The position numbers were made by a program, and so were the translations under genes. A DNA stretch of 64,000 nt. Source: Sulfurimonas sp. GTDB lineage: Bacteria; Campylobacterota; Campylobacteria; Campylobacterales; Sulfurimonadaceae. The notes beneath the pieces were generated by a model, which did no database searches, was not told the DNA's origin, and saw only the letters and a list, made by a program, of their open reading frames with translations. The DNA lies in contig JAQTZE010000009.1 of the NCBI GenBank assembly GCA_028687935.1, forward strand, positions 1 to 64,000, given 5' to 3'. Within the stretch, counting starts at the first letter, position 1. Each line of letters starts with the position of its first letter. Shown piece after piece: positions 34,774 to 44,043 of this stretch.

Positions 34774-34950
34774 CTGTTTCCTGAAATAATTAAATTTTAT
34801 TTATATTCATATATATATTTATATAACATGGTATAAGAAAATTCATTAAGTTTGCGTTAAGTGTCGTATAAATTGATCTTGCGATGAGGATAAGCGTATT
34901 ATTAAATGAAGATGAAGCAGAGAAAAAAGTATAAAAAAGTTATTTTGGAG

Positions 34951-34972
34951 ATAGAGAGATAAAAATCTCTAT
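34951..34972 (-). terminator. Hairpin at the guaA 3' end
   Basis: ATAGAGA and TCTCTAT form a 7-bp stem around an 8-nt loop, and the guaA TAG stop is in the stem. No U-run follows, so this is a weak terminator candidate. The remaining 175 nt to the hybrid kinase are AT-rich and should hold the kinase promoter. Confidence 0.4.
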
Positions 34973-36519
34973 TCCCATTCTATAGTTGCAGGTGGTTTTG
35001 AACTGATGTCATACACCACACGGTTTATCCCGTCAACTTCATTGATGATTCTTCTAGAGATTCTCTCAAGAAGTGTGTGAGGTAGGTGCGCAAATGTCGC
35101 AGTCATACCATCAACTGCCTCTACAACTCGTACACAAACTGTATTGTCATATGTACGGTTATCACCCATGACACCAACAGATTTTACGTTCAAAAGGACT
35201 GCGAATGCTTGCCATGTTTTTGCGTAATAGCCACTTGCTTTGAGTTCCTCAAGCAAGATGACATCTGCTTCACGAAGAATTGTTAAATCAGGAACATTAA
35301 CATCACCCATAATACGAATAGCGAGTCCTGGCCCAGGAAATGGATGACGGTTGATCATCGACTCAGGAAGTCCAAGCTCAAGACCTATTTTACGTACTTC
35401 ATCTTTGAAAAGTTCACGTAGTGGCTCGATAAGTTCAAAATCCATCCAATCAGGTAATCCACCAACATTATGGTGAGATTTGATAACTTCAGAAGGACCG
35501 TTTACAGATATTGACTCGATAACATCCGGATAGAGTGTCCCCTGTGCAAGGAATTTGATTCCATCATGTTTTTTCGCTTCTTGTTCAAATACTTCAATAA
35601 AAGTGTGCCCAATGATCTTGCGTTTTTGCTCCGGATCACTGATACCTGCAAGACGACCCAAGAAAAGTTCACTCGCATCGGCTACTACCAAAGGTGCTTT
35701 GAGGTTTACTTTGAAGATCTCCTCTACTTGTTGGCGCTCCCCTTTTCTAAGCAAACCATTGTCTACAAATACCGGAATAAGCTGATCACCGATCGCCTCA
35801 TAAAGCATCGCCGCAACAACAGAACTGTCAACGCCGCCACTAAGACCACAAAGAACCTTTCCAGTACCTACTTTTTCACGTATAAGTTTTATCTGCTCTT
35901 TGAGGAAATGTTCCATTTTCCATTTCTCAGTCACACCACAAATATCTTTTGCAAAGTTACGAAGCATCAAATAACCCTCTTCAGAGTGCTGTACTTCTGG
36001 GTGATACTGCATCGCATAGACACGTTTTTCTTCATTTGCAATAGCCGCAAAAGGAGAGTTTGCAGAGACAGCGATCGGAGTAAAACCTTCTGGAAGTACA
36101 TCTACTTTATCACTGTGGCTCATCCAAACAACACGGCCATCATCACAATCTTTAAGCAAAGGAGAACAGTTTTCTCCTGCGTTTAGGACCTGCAGTTCCG
36201 CTTTTCCATACTCATGATGGTCTGAACGTACAACACTTCCGCCAAAGTCAACAGCGATTCTTTGCATTCCATAACAGATACCTAAAACAGGGATGCCCAT
36301 AGCATAAACACCTTGATCAACTTCATATGCATCTTTGTTGTATACAGAAGAGGGACCACCGCTTAAAATAACACCTTTAGGATTTTTAGCTTTGATTTCT
36401 GCAACTGGTGTGTGGTAAGGAAGAATTTCACAATAGATTTTATCTTCACGAAGTCTGCGTGCGATAAGTTGCGTATACTGAGAGCCAAAGTCTAGTACTA
36501 TGATACTAACGTTTGTCAT
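34969..36519 (-). CDS. guaA: GMP synthase (glutamine-hydrolysing)
   Basis: About 516 residues, converting XMP to GMP. Start chosen at the ATG at 36519 ([17 protein letters not shown]), which has AAAGG 8 nt upstream; an upstream ATG at 36576 would add 19 unlikely residues. The N-terminal amidotransferase has Cys in [10 protein letters not shown] and HPE in [11 protein letters not shown]. The ATP pyrophosphatase loop is [16 protein letters not shown]. The C-terminal dimerisation domain ends in KPPATIEWE. Complete. Confidence 0.97.
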   Translation of the reverse strand: MTNVSIIVLDFGSQYTQLIARRLREDKIYCEILPYHTPVAEIKAKNPKGVILSGGPSSVYNKDAYEVDQGVYAMGIPVLGICYGMQRIAVDFGGSVVRSDHHEYGKAELQVLNAGENCSPLLKDCDDGRVVWMSHSDKVDVLPEGFTPIAVSANSPFAAIANEEKRVYAMQYHPEVQHSEEGYLMLRNFAKDICGVTEKWKMEHFLKEQIKLIREKVGTGKVLCGLSGGVDSSVVAAMLYEAIGDQLIPVFVDNGLLRKGERQQVEEIFKVNLKAPLVVADASELFLGRLAGISDPEQKRKIIGHTFIEVFEQEAKKHDGIKFLAQGTLYPDVIESISVNGPSEVIKSHHNVGGLPDWMDFELIEPLRELFKDEVRKIGLELGLPESMINRHPFPGPGLAIRIMGDVNVPDLTILREADVILLEELKASGYYAKTWQAFAVLLNVKSVGVMGDNRTYDNTVCVRVVEAVDGMTATFAHLPHTLLERISRRIINEVDGINRVVYDISSKPPATIEWE

Positions 36520-36611
36520 TTGAATGCCTTTTGTAGGGGGTAAGTTAAATTTAATAATGTTGGGAGAATAATACAATAACTTAGATTAAAGAGTGTTTTA
36601 ATGGATTTTAG

Positions 36612-36648
36612 ATAGAAAAAGAGTGCAAGAGAAAGAGCTTTCTCTTGC
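36612..36648 (-). terminator. Intrinsic terminator of nhaD
   Basis: An 11-bp perfect stem (GCAAGAGAAAG with CTTTCTCTTGC, 2-nt loop, 36625-36648) is followed on the minus strand by ACTCTTTTTC. This is the clearest rho-independent terminator in the window; it lies 14 nt past the nhaD stop. Confidence 0.8.
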
Positions 36649-36661
36649 GTTTTATTGGAGC

Positions 36662-37969
36662 CTAGTAAAGACCCATTATTTCAAATTGGACATACCAAAT
36701 GATAAGAGATAAGATATACCCCACGAGAATAGTCCATGAATGTTTCATATGTGAACCAAACGTGTAGATACCGTGAAGACGACCCATAACACCAACTCCA
36801 GCAGCAGAACCAAAACTGATTAAACTACCACCGATTCCGGCTGTAAGCGTAACTAATAACCACTGGTCAACCCCCATCGTAGGAGATGATTTTAATATCG
36901 CTGACATTACCGGAACATTATCTACGATAGCTGAGATAAAACCGACACCAATATTTGCCGCTGTTGGTCCAACTAACTCGTACATATTGTGGATGTAGTG
37001 TAAGAAACCCAAGAAGTGTAGTGCACCAACAGCAGAGAGGATACCAAAGAAAAAGAGTAAAGTATCATTTTCTACTTTTTGCATATTGACATAAATATTA
37101 AAACTCTCTTTACCTGTTTTTGTAAGCGTTACAGAGTAAAGTTTAAGGATAGCCATACCAAACATCATCCCCCACATCGCTGGAAAATGGAAGAATTGGT
37201 GTCCAAGAACAGCTAGAATAATCGTACCTACACCGAGATAGACAACACCCATACCACCATCGCGGACTTTTGGTTTTTTCTCAGTCGAAGGATCAAAGTC
37301 AGGTTTTCCTGTAGGAACTGACATACTCAGTAAAAACGCCGTAGCACCCCAACCAATAATAGACGCTGGAAAGAGATATAAGAAATCTATAAACTGCGCT
37401 TTTCCTGCTGTCCATGCCATAAGTGTCGTAATATCTCCAAATGGAGACCAAGCACCACCTGCGTTTGCAGCTACAACTATATTGATTGCACCTGGCACTA
37501 AAAACGCAAGGTTTTTCTTATCAATAGTAAAGAGTACAGTTGAGAGAATCAGTGCAGTTGTCAGGTTGTCCGCAACTGGAGAGATAAAAAATGCCAAAAG
37601 ACCCGTGAGCCAAAAAAGCTTTTTATACGTATATCCTTTTGAAACCAGTTTATACTTCATAAGATCAAATACACCGCGCTCTATAAGTGTTTCAATAAAG
37701 GTCATCGCAACAAGCAAGAAGAAGAAAATCTCTGCTATTTCTAATATTAGAGCTTCCAATTCATCATGAAGAGCATCTGGATTCAAGCCATTGATTGCAT
37801 AGTAAATACCAATCAACATAAACATAAATGTACCAGCAAAAAGAGCAGGTTTTGCTTTATTTACCTCATATCTCTCTTCTGTGGCTATAAAATAGTATGC
37901 CACTACAAAGATAGCTAAACTTAACCATCCCACCCATGTTGTAGCAAGAGTTATTGCTTCGTGTTCCAT
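36662..37969 (-). CDS. nhaD: NhaD-type Na+/H+ antiporter
   Basis: A 435-residue inner-membrane transporter of the ion transporter superfamily, with about twelve TM helices. NhaD-type motifs: FFLLVAMTFIETLIERGVFD, SPVADNLTTALILSTVLF, VVAANAGGAWSPFGDITTLMAWTAGK, and near the end GSLISFGSAAGVGVMGRL. The acidic/Asn-Thr residues in the discontinuous helices are present. It exports sodium for pH and salt homeostasis, which fits a marine organism. Its start shares one base with the nadB stop. Confidence 0.92.
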   Translation of the reverse strand: MEHEAITLATTWVGWLSLAIFVVAYYFIATEERYEVNKAKPALFAGTFMFMLIGIYYAINGLNPDALHDELEALILEIAEIFFFLLVAMTFIETLIERGVFDLMKYKLVSKGYTYKKLFWLTGLLAFFISPVADNLTTALILSTVLFTIDKKNLAFLVPGAINIVVAANAGGAWSPFGDITTLMAWTAGKAQFIDFLYLFPASIIGWGATAFLLSMSVPTGKPDFDPSTEKKPKVRDGGMGVVYLGVGTIILAVLGHQFFHFPAMWGMMFGMAILKLYSVTLTKTGKESFNIYVNMQKVENDTLLFFFGILSAVGALHFLGFLHYIHNMYELVGPTAANIGVGFISAIVDNVPVMSAILKSSPTMGVDQWLLVTLTAGIGGSLISFGSAAGVGVMGRLHGIYTFGSHMKHSWTILVGYILSLIIWYVQFEIMGLY

Positions 37970-39426
37970 TATTTCTCCTCTAAAATTGTATGAACACCAA
38001 GAGAGGTACCACGCGCCAAAGCCGATGTGACTATCTCTCTTGCTGTTAGTAAACGAAATCGTAGAAGTTTACCTATATTTTCTTTTAAAAGAAGATTGAT
38101 TTCTTCTAAGGCCTCGTTTAATCCGCTCTTTGTTCGCACTATTGAGACTTTTTCCCACATAAGCTTACGAAGTCTGTTCTTTTTTTCTTTGTCATCTTTG
38201 AGACTCATCACCTCATCACACACATCAAACGCAACAAACTCTTTTGTATCTTCTTTGCTTAAAATATCTTCAACTGCGTTTTGCGCAAATACAAGATTTT
38301 CCAGTAGAGAGTTTGAAGCGAGTCGATTTGCTCCATGCACTCCAGTCGAAGCAACTTCCCCTATAGCATAAAGATTTTTCACACTCGGGACTCTTCCTTT
38401 GGTATCTGTTTTGATACCGCCTATAGCATAGTGAAACGCAGGAGATATAGGCACTCTTTGATCGGGAACATCATAGCCGAGTGCTTTGAGATTTTTATAG
38501 ATATTTGGAAATCTGTGCGTAAAATATTCAAAATCAAAATTATCTAAAGTAAGATAGACTTTTGTACCCGTTTTGCGAACATAATCGTAAATAGATTTAC
38601 TGACGATATCACGAGAAGCAAGTTCCCCTCTTGCATCATAATCAAAGAGAAATCTTCTTCCCTCTTCATCTTCAATATGTGCACCCTCACCTCTGAGTGC
38701 TTCTGTGAGCAGTAGCTTTTGAGCATTGTCACTTTTAACAAATACGGTCGGATGAAATTGCATCATCTCCATATTTTCAAGCGGTATTCCCTTCATCACA
38801 CACAAGCCTTGCATATCTGCACTGATACAAGGTGCGTTTGTGTGATACTCAAATAGAGAACCAACACCACCACTTGCGATGATAACATCTTTAGCATAGA
38901 TATTTTTACTCTCTCTATGGTCAAGAACGCTCACACCATAACATATCCCGTCTTTGATAAGAAGATCGACAACTCTTGCATCTGAGAGCAGTGCATGTCT
39001 GTTGTGTTCAAGCAGAAAAAAGTGCATGTAACGTCCAGTCGCATCGCCTCCTGCATGAAGAATTCTCTCCGTCGAATGGGCAGCTTCTTTTGTATAAAGT
39101 AGATTGCCTTCTTTGTCTTTGTCAAATTCAAAACCGTTATTTATAAGATCATCAATAACTTCACGTGATCTTTTACTGAGTATGTCAACGGCTTCTTTAT
39201 TACAAAGACCAGCTCCAGCATCAAGCGTATCTTTAATATGGTAGGGGATATCTTCTGCATCACGTGCAAGAGCGACACCGCCTTGGGCGTAAAAACTGTT
39301 GCATTTAAAAGTCTCACGTTTGTTTATAATCAAGACTTTTTTATCTTTTGGCAACTTACTTGCTGCATAGAGCCCAGCGACTCCGGCGCCCACAATGATT
39401 ACATCATATTGCATCTGTTTGTTCAC
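37969..39426 (-). CDS. nadB: L-aspartate oxidase
   Basis: A 485-residue FAD enzyme oxidising aspartate to iminoaspartate for NAD synthesis. FAD-binding DVIIVGAGVAGLYAASKL, FYAQGGVALARDAED, AAHSTERILHAGGDATG, and LYAIGEVASTGVHGANRLASNSLLE are diagnostic. It is shorter at the C terminus than E. coli NadB, as is common. It overlaps the small lipoprotein gene by 23 nt. Confidence 0.94.
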   Translation of the reverse strand: MNKQMQYDVIIVGAGVAGLYAASKLPKDKKVLIINKRETFKCNSFYAQGGVALARDAEDIPYHIKDTLDAGAGLCNKEAVDILSKRSREVIDDLINNGFEFDKDKEGNLLYTKEAAHSTERILHAGGDATGRYMHFFLLEHNRHALLSDARVVDLLIKDGICYGVSVLDHRESKNIYAKDVIIASGGVGSLFEYHTNAPCISADMQGLCVMKGIPLENMEMMQFHPTVFVKSDNAQKLLLTEALRGEGAHIEDEEGRRFLFDYDARGELASRDIVSKSIYDYVRKTGTKVYLTLDNFDFEYFTHRFPNIYKNLKALGYDVPDQRVPISPAFHYAIGGIKTDTKGRVPSVKNLYAIGEVASTGVHGANRLASNSLLENLVFAQNAVEDILSKEDTKEFVAFDVCDEVMSLKDDKEKKNRLRKLMWEKVSIVRTKSGLNEALEEINLLLKENIGKLLRFRLLTAREIVTSALARGTSLGVHTILEEK

Positions 39427-39610
39427 AGTTCACACTCTTTTGTTGGGGTTGTGGCTTCTCTTTGAGCATAAAGCCAACATCTTCATCACTTTGCGGTAGC
39501 TCTTTTGTATAAAATGGAGGTGCTTTATAACCACATCCACTCAAACCAAATAAAAAGATTGCTATAATTGCCAAATGAAAAACGCTGCGCAGATTCTTAA
39601 CTCTATTCAA
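39404..39610 (-). CDS. Small lipoprotein
   Basis: A lipoprotein of about 68 residues. A signal peptide ends in a lipobox (FLFGLSGCGYKAPPFY), and the mature part is polar and proline-rich. The LSGCGxKxPP form resembles the LptM/YifL-type small lipoproteins that mature LptD, but this is only a short match. Start chosen at the TTG at 39610 because GAGG stands 6 nt upstream; a longer version from 39622 also begins with TTG. The 5' end overlaps the divergent DUF721-like gene by 36 nt. The 3' end overlaps nadB. Confidence 0.65.
   Translation of the reverse strand: MNRVKNLRSVFHLAIIAIFLFGLSGCGYKAPPFYTKELPQSDEDVGFMLKEKPQPQQKSVNCEQTDAI
39563..39568 (+). promoter_or_regulatory. Extended -10 promoter giving a possibly leaderless mRNA
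   Basis: TTGCTATAAT places the end of the -10 hexamer 6 nt before the ATG at 39575. Transcription would start at or within a base or two of the start codon, and there is no ribosome binding site. The site lies inside the divergent lipoprotein's coding sequence. Confidence 0.5.
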
Positions 39611-40021
39611 AATAAACCTCAATTCTCAAAACTTAATAGATATAAATGTATAAAAAAAATAGAGTCGATGTTTATGCCAACATTTCAAAGATTTGTACAA
39701 TTTACGTATATAAAAAATGAGACTCTTTTTTTCGTCTTAAACCATAATGCTGGTAAACAAGAATTTGATAATAGTATACAAAATATTAAAAAGGCTTTAA
39801 ATCTCTATGCACCCGTTGAGTGCGAAGAACTCGCTATTAAAGATATCAAAGCTTTTATTACACATTCACCTGCACAAGAAGAGCTCAAACCTACGCAAAA
39901 AGTGCAAAAATACAAAGAACGATCTAGCGGTGACTTTGCAATTGATATTAAAGACTCAAGACTCAACTCTCTTGTGCAAAGTATACAAAATATTATAAAA
40001 GAGAAAAATGCAACTTCTTGA
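39575..40021 (+). CDS. DUF721/DciA-like protein
   Basis: A 148-residue protein. The N-terminal 95 residues match the DUF721 plan: an opening helix, a strand with [26 protein letters not shown], then [12 protein letters not shown]721 includes DciA, the common bacterial replicative-helicase loader, so a helicase-loading role is possible but unproven. The C-terminal 50 residues are polar with a final helix. The stop overlaps uvrC by 14 nt. See the promoter entry for its odd start. Confidence 0.65.
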   Translation: MKNAAQILNSIQNKPQFSKLNRYKCIKKIESMFMPTFQRFVQFTYIKNETLFFVLNHNAGKQEFDNSIQNIKKALNLYAPVECEELAIKDIKAFITHSPAQEELKPTQKVQKYKERSSGDFAIDIKDSRLNSLVQSIQNIIKEKNATS

Positions 40022-41810
40022 TACTATACAGCAGCTCCCCCAGACTCCTGGCGTTTACCAATATTTTGACATACATCAAAATCTTCTCTATATCGGTAAA
40101 GCAAAAAATCTCTCTAAAAGAGTCAAAAGCTATTTCAACTTTACGCCTGAACTCAAGCCAAACTCCAATCTTGGTATTCGTATCGCAAAAATGATCTCTC
40201 AGGCACATTCTCTTCACTATATAGTAGTTAATAGTGAGCATGACGCATTGATACTCGAAAACTCACTTATAAAACAACTCAGCCCAAAATACAATATCCT
40301 TCTGCGTGATGATAAGACTTATCCTTATATATTTTTAGATCATTCACAAAAGTATCCCCGTTTTGATATCACGAGAAAAGTTCTTCCAAGTACAGATATC
40401 AGCTATTATGGTCCTTATTCTGTTGGTGCTAGAGATATTTTAGACTCTATCTATGAACTTTGTAAACTCGTCCAAAAAAAAAGTTGTCTCTCTTCAAAAA
40501 AACTTTGCCTTTATTATCAGATAGATAAATGTCTTGGTCCCTGTGAGCTTCCTATTACGCAAGAAAGATATAAAGAGGAGCTCTCTTTTGCACATGAACT
40601 GATTGAAAATAAAAAAAAACTTCTCAAATTTTTAGATGAAAAAATGCAATTTTATGCTGAGGAGATGCGTTTTGAAGAGGCTGCACAGCTTCGTGACAGA
40701 ATACAACGTATAGAAAAAAGCCAGATATACAGTGATATCGACTTTGCAAGTGTTGCAAACTACGATATCTTTGCGTTTGCTAATAACGAAAAACGTGCTG
40801 TCGTTGTAAGAATGTTTATGCGACAGGGCAAAATCATCTCTTCTACGCATAACTTTATTCCACTCAATGATGGTTATGATGAAGATGAACTCTATCAAAG
40901 GATTCTGCTTGACTTTTATGCCACAGAAAAACCACCGATTATCGCACCTATCCTTGTGCACAAAAAATTTGAAGAGATAGAGCTTATAGAAGAACATTTG
41001 ACTACTCTTTTTGGTAAAACTGCCAATATCAGCGTCCCACAAAGAGGGGAGAGAAAACAGCTTATAGAGCTGGCTCTGCTCAATGCAAACGAGCTCTTAC
41101 AACAAGATAAAAATAAAAAAAATCCCGACAATCTTGAGGCAATACAAGAACTTTTTTTACTACAAAAAATTCCTTCTCGTGTAGAAATATTTGACAACTC
41201 ACACATGTCAGGAGTAGCAACTGTCGGCGCTATGGTAGTATATGAAGAGGCTGCGTTTGATAAGAAAAGCTATAGAATCTACCATTTAGAAGCCAGAGAT
41301 GAATATGGCCAAATGCGAGAGATGCTCACAAGAAGGGTCGAGAGTTTTGCAAAAAATTCTCCTCCAGATCTGTGGATTTTAGATGGTGGGAGTACTCTTT
41401 TAAAATTGGCATATGAGATATTATTCTCCTACGGAATAAATATCGATGTTATTGCTATTGCAAAAGAAAAAGTAGATGCAAAAGCCCATCGTGCTAAAGG
41501 TAAAGCCAATGATATTATCCATACAAAAGAGGACTCTTTTAAGCTCAAAAATAGTGATCCAAGACTTCTTTGGGTACAAAAATTAAGAGATGAGGCACAT
41601 AGAAGTGCAATTACTTTTCATAAGAAGACAAAACTCAAACTTGATCAAGAGAGCCATCTTTTATCTTTGCATGGAATTTCTATGGCAAAAATAAAAAAAC
41701 TTTTAAATCATTTTGGAACTTTTGAGTGTGTAAAAAACTCTTCTCTAGAGGAGATATCTTCTGTTTTAAATATAAAAGATGCTAATGTGATAAAAAAATA
41801 TTACAAATAA
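40008..41810 (+). CDS. uvrC: Excinuclease ABC subunit C
   Basis: A 600-residue nucleotide-excision repair nuclease that cuts on both sides of a lesion. The N-terminal GIY-YIG domain ([22 protein letters not shown]) is followed by the UVR motif near residue 205 ([20 protein letters not shown]). The RNase H-like endonuclease has [19 protein letters not shown] and LWILDGG. The C-terminal HhH is [18 protein letters not shown]. Complete. Confidence 0.97.
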   Translation: MQLLDTIQQLPQTPGVYQYFDIHQNLLYIGKAKNLSKRVKSYFNFTPELKPNSNLGIRIAKMISQAHSLHYIVVNSEHDALILENSLIKQLSPKYNILLRDDKTYPYIFLDHSQKYPRFDITRKVLPSTDISYYGPYSVGARDILDSIYELCKLVQKKSCLSSKKLCLYYQIDKCLGPCELPITQERYKEELSFAHELIENKKKLLKFLDEKMQFYAEEMRFEEAAQLRDRIQRIEKSQIYSDIDFASVANYDIFAFANNEKRAVVVRMFMRQGKIISSTHNFIPLNDGYDEDELYQRILLDFYATEKPPIIAPILVHKKFEEIELIEEHLTTLFGKTANISVPQRGERKQLIELALLNANELLQQDKNKKNPDNLEAIQELFLLQKIPSRVEIFDNSHMSGVATVGAMVVYEEAAFDKKSYRIYHLEARDEYGQMREMLTRRVESFAKNSPPDLWILDGGSTLLKLAYEILFSYGINIDVIAIAKEKVDAKAHRAKGKANDIIHTKEDSFKLKNSDPRLLWVQKLRDEAHRSAITFHKKTKLKLDQESHLLSLHGISMAKIKKLLNHFGTFECVKNSSLEEISSVLNIKDANVIKKYYK

Positions 41811-41881
41811 GTTTTATTTTTAAAGCTTTATGTTATATTTGTGCCAATTCTAGTTCAAATACTTAAGTATAAGGTTTTTTT

Positions 41882-42301
41882 ATGGACAAAATAATACCTA
41901 TCGATGAAGAATATCTCTTTGACAGCAATGTGATCATTAGTCAAACGGATTTAAATGGCGTCATAACTTATGCCAACAAAACATTTTGCAATATTTCTGG
42001 CTATGATGCAAAAGAGCTTATCGGTCAACCACATAATATTATCAGACATCCCGACATGCCTAAGGCTGCATTTGATAAAATGTGGTCAACTATTCAAGGT
42101 GGACAAGTTTGGAATGGAGTTGTTAAAAACCTCAGGAAAGATGGCCTATTTTATTGGGTTGAAACTGAAATATTGCCAATCAGAGATGACAATACAACTA
42201 TTACAGGCTATATAGCTGCTAGGAAACCTGCTTCTAGAAAAAATATACAAGAGAGTGAAGAACTCTATAAAAAAATGCTTACCTCTGAAAACAAGGCTTA
42301 A
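41882..42301 (+). CDS. Aer/CetB-like PAS protein
   Basis: A 139-residue stand-alone PAS protein. Motifs match the redox-sensing PAS of Aer and of Campylobacter CetB: DLNGVITYANKTFCNISGY, HNIIRHPDMPKAAFDKMWSTI, and VWNGVVKNLRKDGLFYWVE. An FAD cofactor is likely. It has no TM segment or transducer domain. AAGG stands 7 nt before the ATG. It opens a four-gene operon with an Hpt protein, a hybrid kinase and a receiver instead of a CetA-like transducer, so its output is probably the kinase. Confidence 0.88.
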   Translation: MDKIIPIDEEYLFDSNVIISQTDLNGVITYANKTFCNISGYDAKELIGQPHNIIRHPDMPKAAFDKMWSTIQGGQVWNGVVKNLRKDGLFYWVETEILPIRDDNTTITGYIAARKPASRKNIQESEELYKKMLTSENKA

Positions 42302-42304
42302 TGA

Positions 42305-44041
42305 ATGCTAATATACAACTATAAAAAAGAATTTTTAGGTATTGACGAATTTGATCTACAAAGCTTAGGACTAAATAATTTATCTGAATTACTCGAAATA
42401 TCATCTGATTTTTCTGATCTATTTGTAAAAACACCTGGCTTTATCCATAATTTTAAACATGTGCATTGGATAGATTTTATTACATGCGCAGATTCTACTG
42501 AAGCACCGAAAGTTATCATACATATACGTGGTGATAATTATAAGTGTAATTTGAAGATTGCTACAGCTTTTTTAACTGATGCTCCGACTTCACAAGCATA
42601 TCTTGTAAATCTTCAAAATCTAAGAAAACTCAGCCCTCATGAAACTGCAGGTATAGCTGATGACATGCCACGACAGCAAACTCCAACGTTACCTCAAAGT
42701 AAACACTTTGAAACACCTACAGCTCCGATAGCACCACCAAGAGAGATAGAACAAGAGAAAGAGATTATTCAGCATGAAAAAGTGCTTCCTCCTATTATCC
42801 CTGCAGTAAGCTATAGTAACGAGCACTTGGATATAGATTTAGATGAGGCGGAAGAAGTCACTCATGCCGTTGAAGCTGAAGTGTTCAAAGTTCCAGAGCC
42901 AGTCATTGCGCAAAAAATGGAGATTGAAGAACCAAAAGTTATTCAAACGCAGACGAAACACGTCGAACCAGAACCAGAGTATGCTCATGTGCATATACAT
43001 GAGCATGAATATGTTTTTGACCCACACGTAGCTTCTAAAGAGCTTGGACTTCCAGTAGATTTGATTGAAGAGTTTATACAAGACTTTGTAGCGCAGGCTA
43101 AAGAGTTTAAAGCTGAACTCTATCAATCCCTTGAAGCAACAGATATTACAAATGTAAAAATACTTTCACACAAACTCAAAGGTGTCGCAGCCAACTTACG
43201 TGTTGCGGATGCTTTTGATACCTTAACAATTGTAAATACATCCATAGATTTTGCTGTTATTAAAGCCAATCTTGATAAGTTTTATAGAATTATCACTAAG
43301 CTTGCAGGTGAGACGCAAGAACCAGTAGTCGCAGCTGCTGAGATACGTAGTGAAGAGGATGATTTTGTATTAGATTTTAAAGATGAAGACGAGAATGATA
43401 CTTTTTATATCAAAGATGAAAAGAATGATGCAAAAGAACCTTTTGAAATAACTATTGCAGATGAAGAAGTACCAGATGTCATAGAGATGCCAGAACTTGC
43501 AGATGATGACTTCTCTCCAACACTTCAAGAGGAGATCTCTTCTGAACACCTCGATATAGACTTTGATACACTAGACTCTGAAGAACTCTCTTTGGAAGTA
43601 TCAAAAATCGATACCCTTCCTGAGCAGCTTGGAGATTTCAAAGATGATGAGCATGAAGATACATTAGAACTATTTGACTCAGAAAAAGAGATCAAACCAG
43701 TTTCACTGCTTCATGCAGAAACAAAAGCAGACTTCCAACTTGATTACAAACGAGAAGTTATAGCAAATGAGATAGGCATTGATATTGATTCTTTTAATGA
43801 ACTCTTTAGTGACTTCATAGATGAGAGTAAAGATATCTCTGCAGAAATCAAAAACGCAATTGAAAATGGAAACAAAGAGCTTTATAGAGCAGAAGCAATC
43901 AAGCTAAAAGGGATGAGTGAAAATATGCGTATTAAAGAACTCTCAGCTGAACTTGGCACGATTATTAATAGCACGCAAGCTTCTGAAGCTATGAGTTCTA
44001 TAAAGAAAATTGATGCGATACTTTCGCAAATAGGGGCGTAA
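42305..44041 (+). CDS. Dual Hpt-domain protein
   Basis: A 578-residue cytoplasmic protein. The N-terminal 110 residues form a PAS-like domain. Then come acidic and Pro-rich linkers (about 115-235), an Hpt domain with His289 in ILSHKLKGVAANLRV, a second acidic linker (about 345-475), and a second Hpt-like domain at the C terminus. In the second, the matching residue is Ile532 (AIKLKGMSENMRI), so only the first can relay phosphate. An internal repeat EHLDID opens both linkers. It is 3 nt downstream of the PAS gene and 2 nt before the hybrid kinase and should be its phosphorelay partner. Confidence 0.8.
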   Translation: MLIYNYKKEFLGIDEFDLQSLGLNNLSELLEISSDFSDLFVKTPGFIHNFKHVHWIDFITCADSTEAPKVIIHIRGDNYKCNLKIATAFLTDAPTSQAYLVNLQNLRKLSPHETAGIADDMPRQQTPTLPQSKHFETPTAPIAPPREIEQEKEIIQHEKVLPPIIPAVSYSNEHLDIDLDEAEEVTHAVEAEVFKVPEPVIAQKMEIEEPKVIQTQTKHVEPEPEYAHVHIHEHEYVFDPHVASKELGLPVDLIEEFIQDFVAQAKEFKAELYQSLEATDITNVKILSHKLKGVAANLRVADAFDTLTIVNTSIDFAVIKANLDKFYRIITKLAGETQEPVVAAAEIRSEEDDFVLDFKDEDENDTFYIKDEKNDAKEPFEITIADEEVPDVIEMPELADDDFSPTLQEEISSEHLDIDFDTLDSEELSLEVSKIDTLPEQLGDFKDDEHEDTLELFDSEKEIKPVSLLHAETKADFQLDYKREVIANEIGIDIDSFNELFSDFIDESKDISAEIKNAIENGNKELYRAEAIKLKGMSENMRIKELSAELGTIINSTQASEAMSSIKKIDAILSQIGA

Positions 44042-44043
44042 AT

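Noticed and set aside
35566-36186. A 206-codon plus-strand frame antisense to guaA
   Set aside because: It is rich in Phe, Cys, Tyr and Lys with no recognisable domain, and guaA is intact. Long antisense frames are expected when stop codons are rare in one reverse frame.
40632-41206. Antisense open frames of 136 and 96 codons inside uvrC
   Set aside because: uvrC is intact with all domains; the antisense frames follow from its AT-rich codon use.
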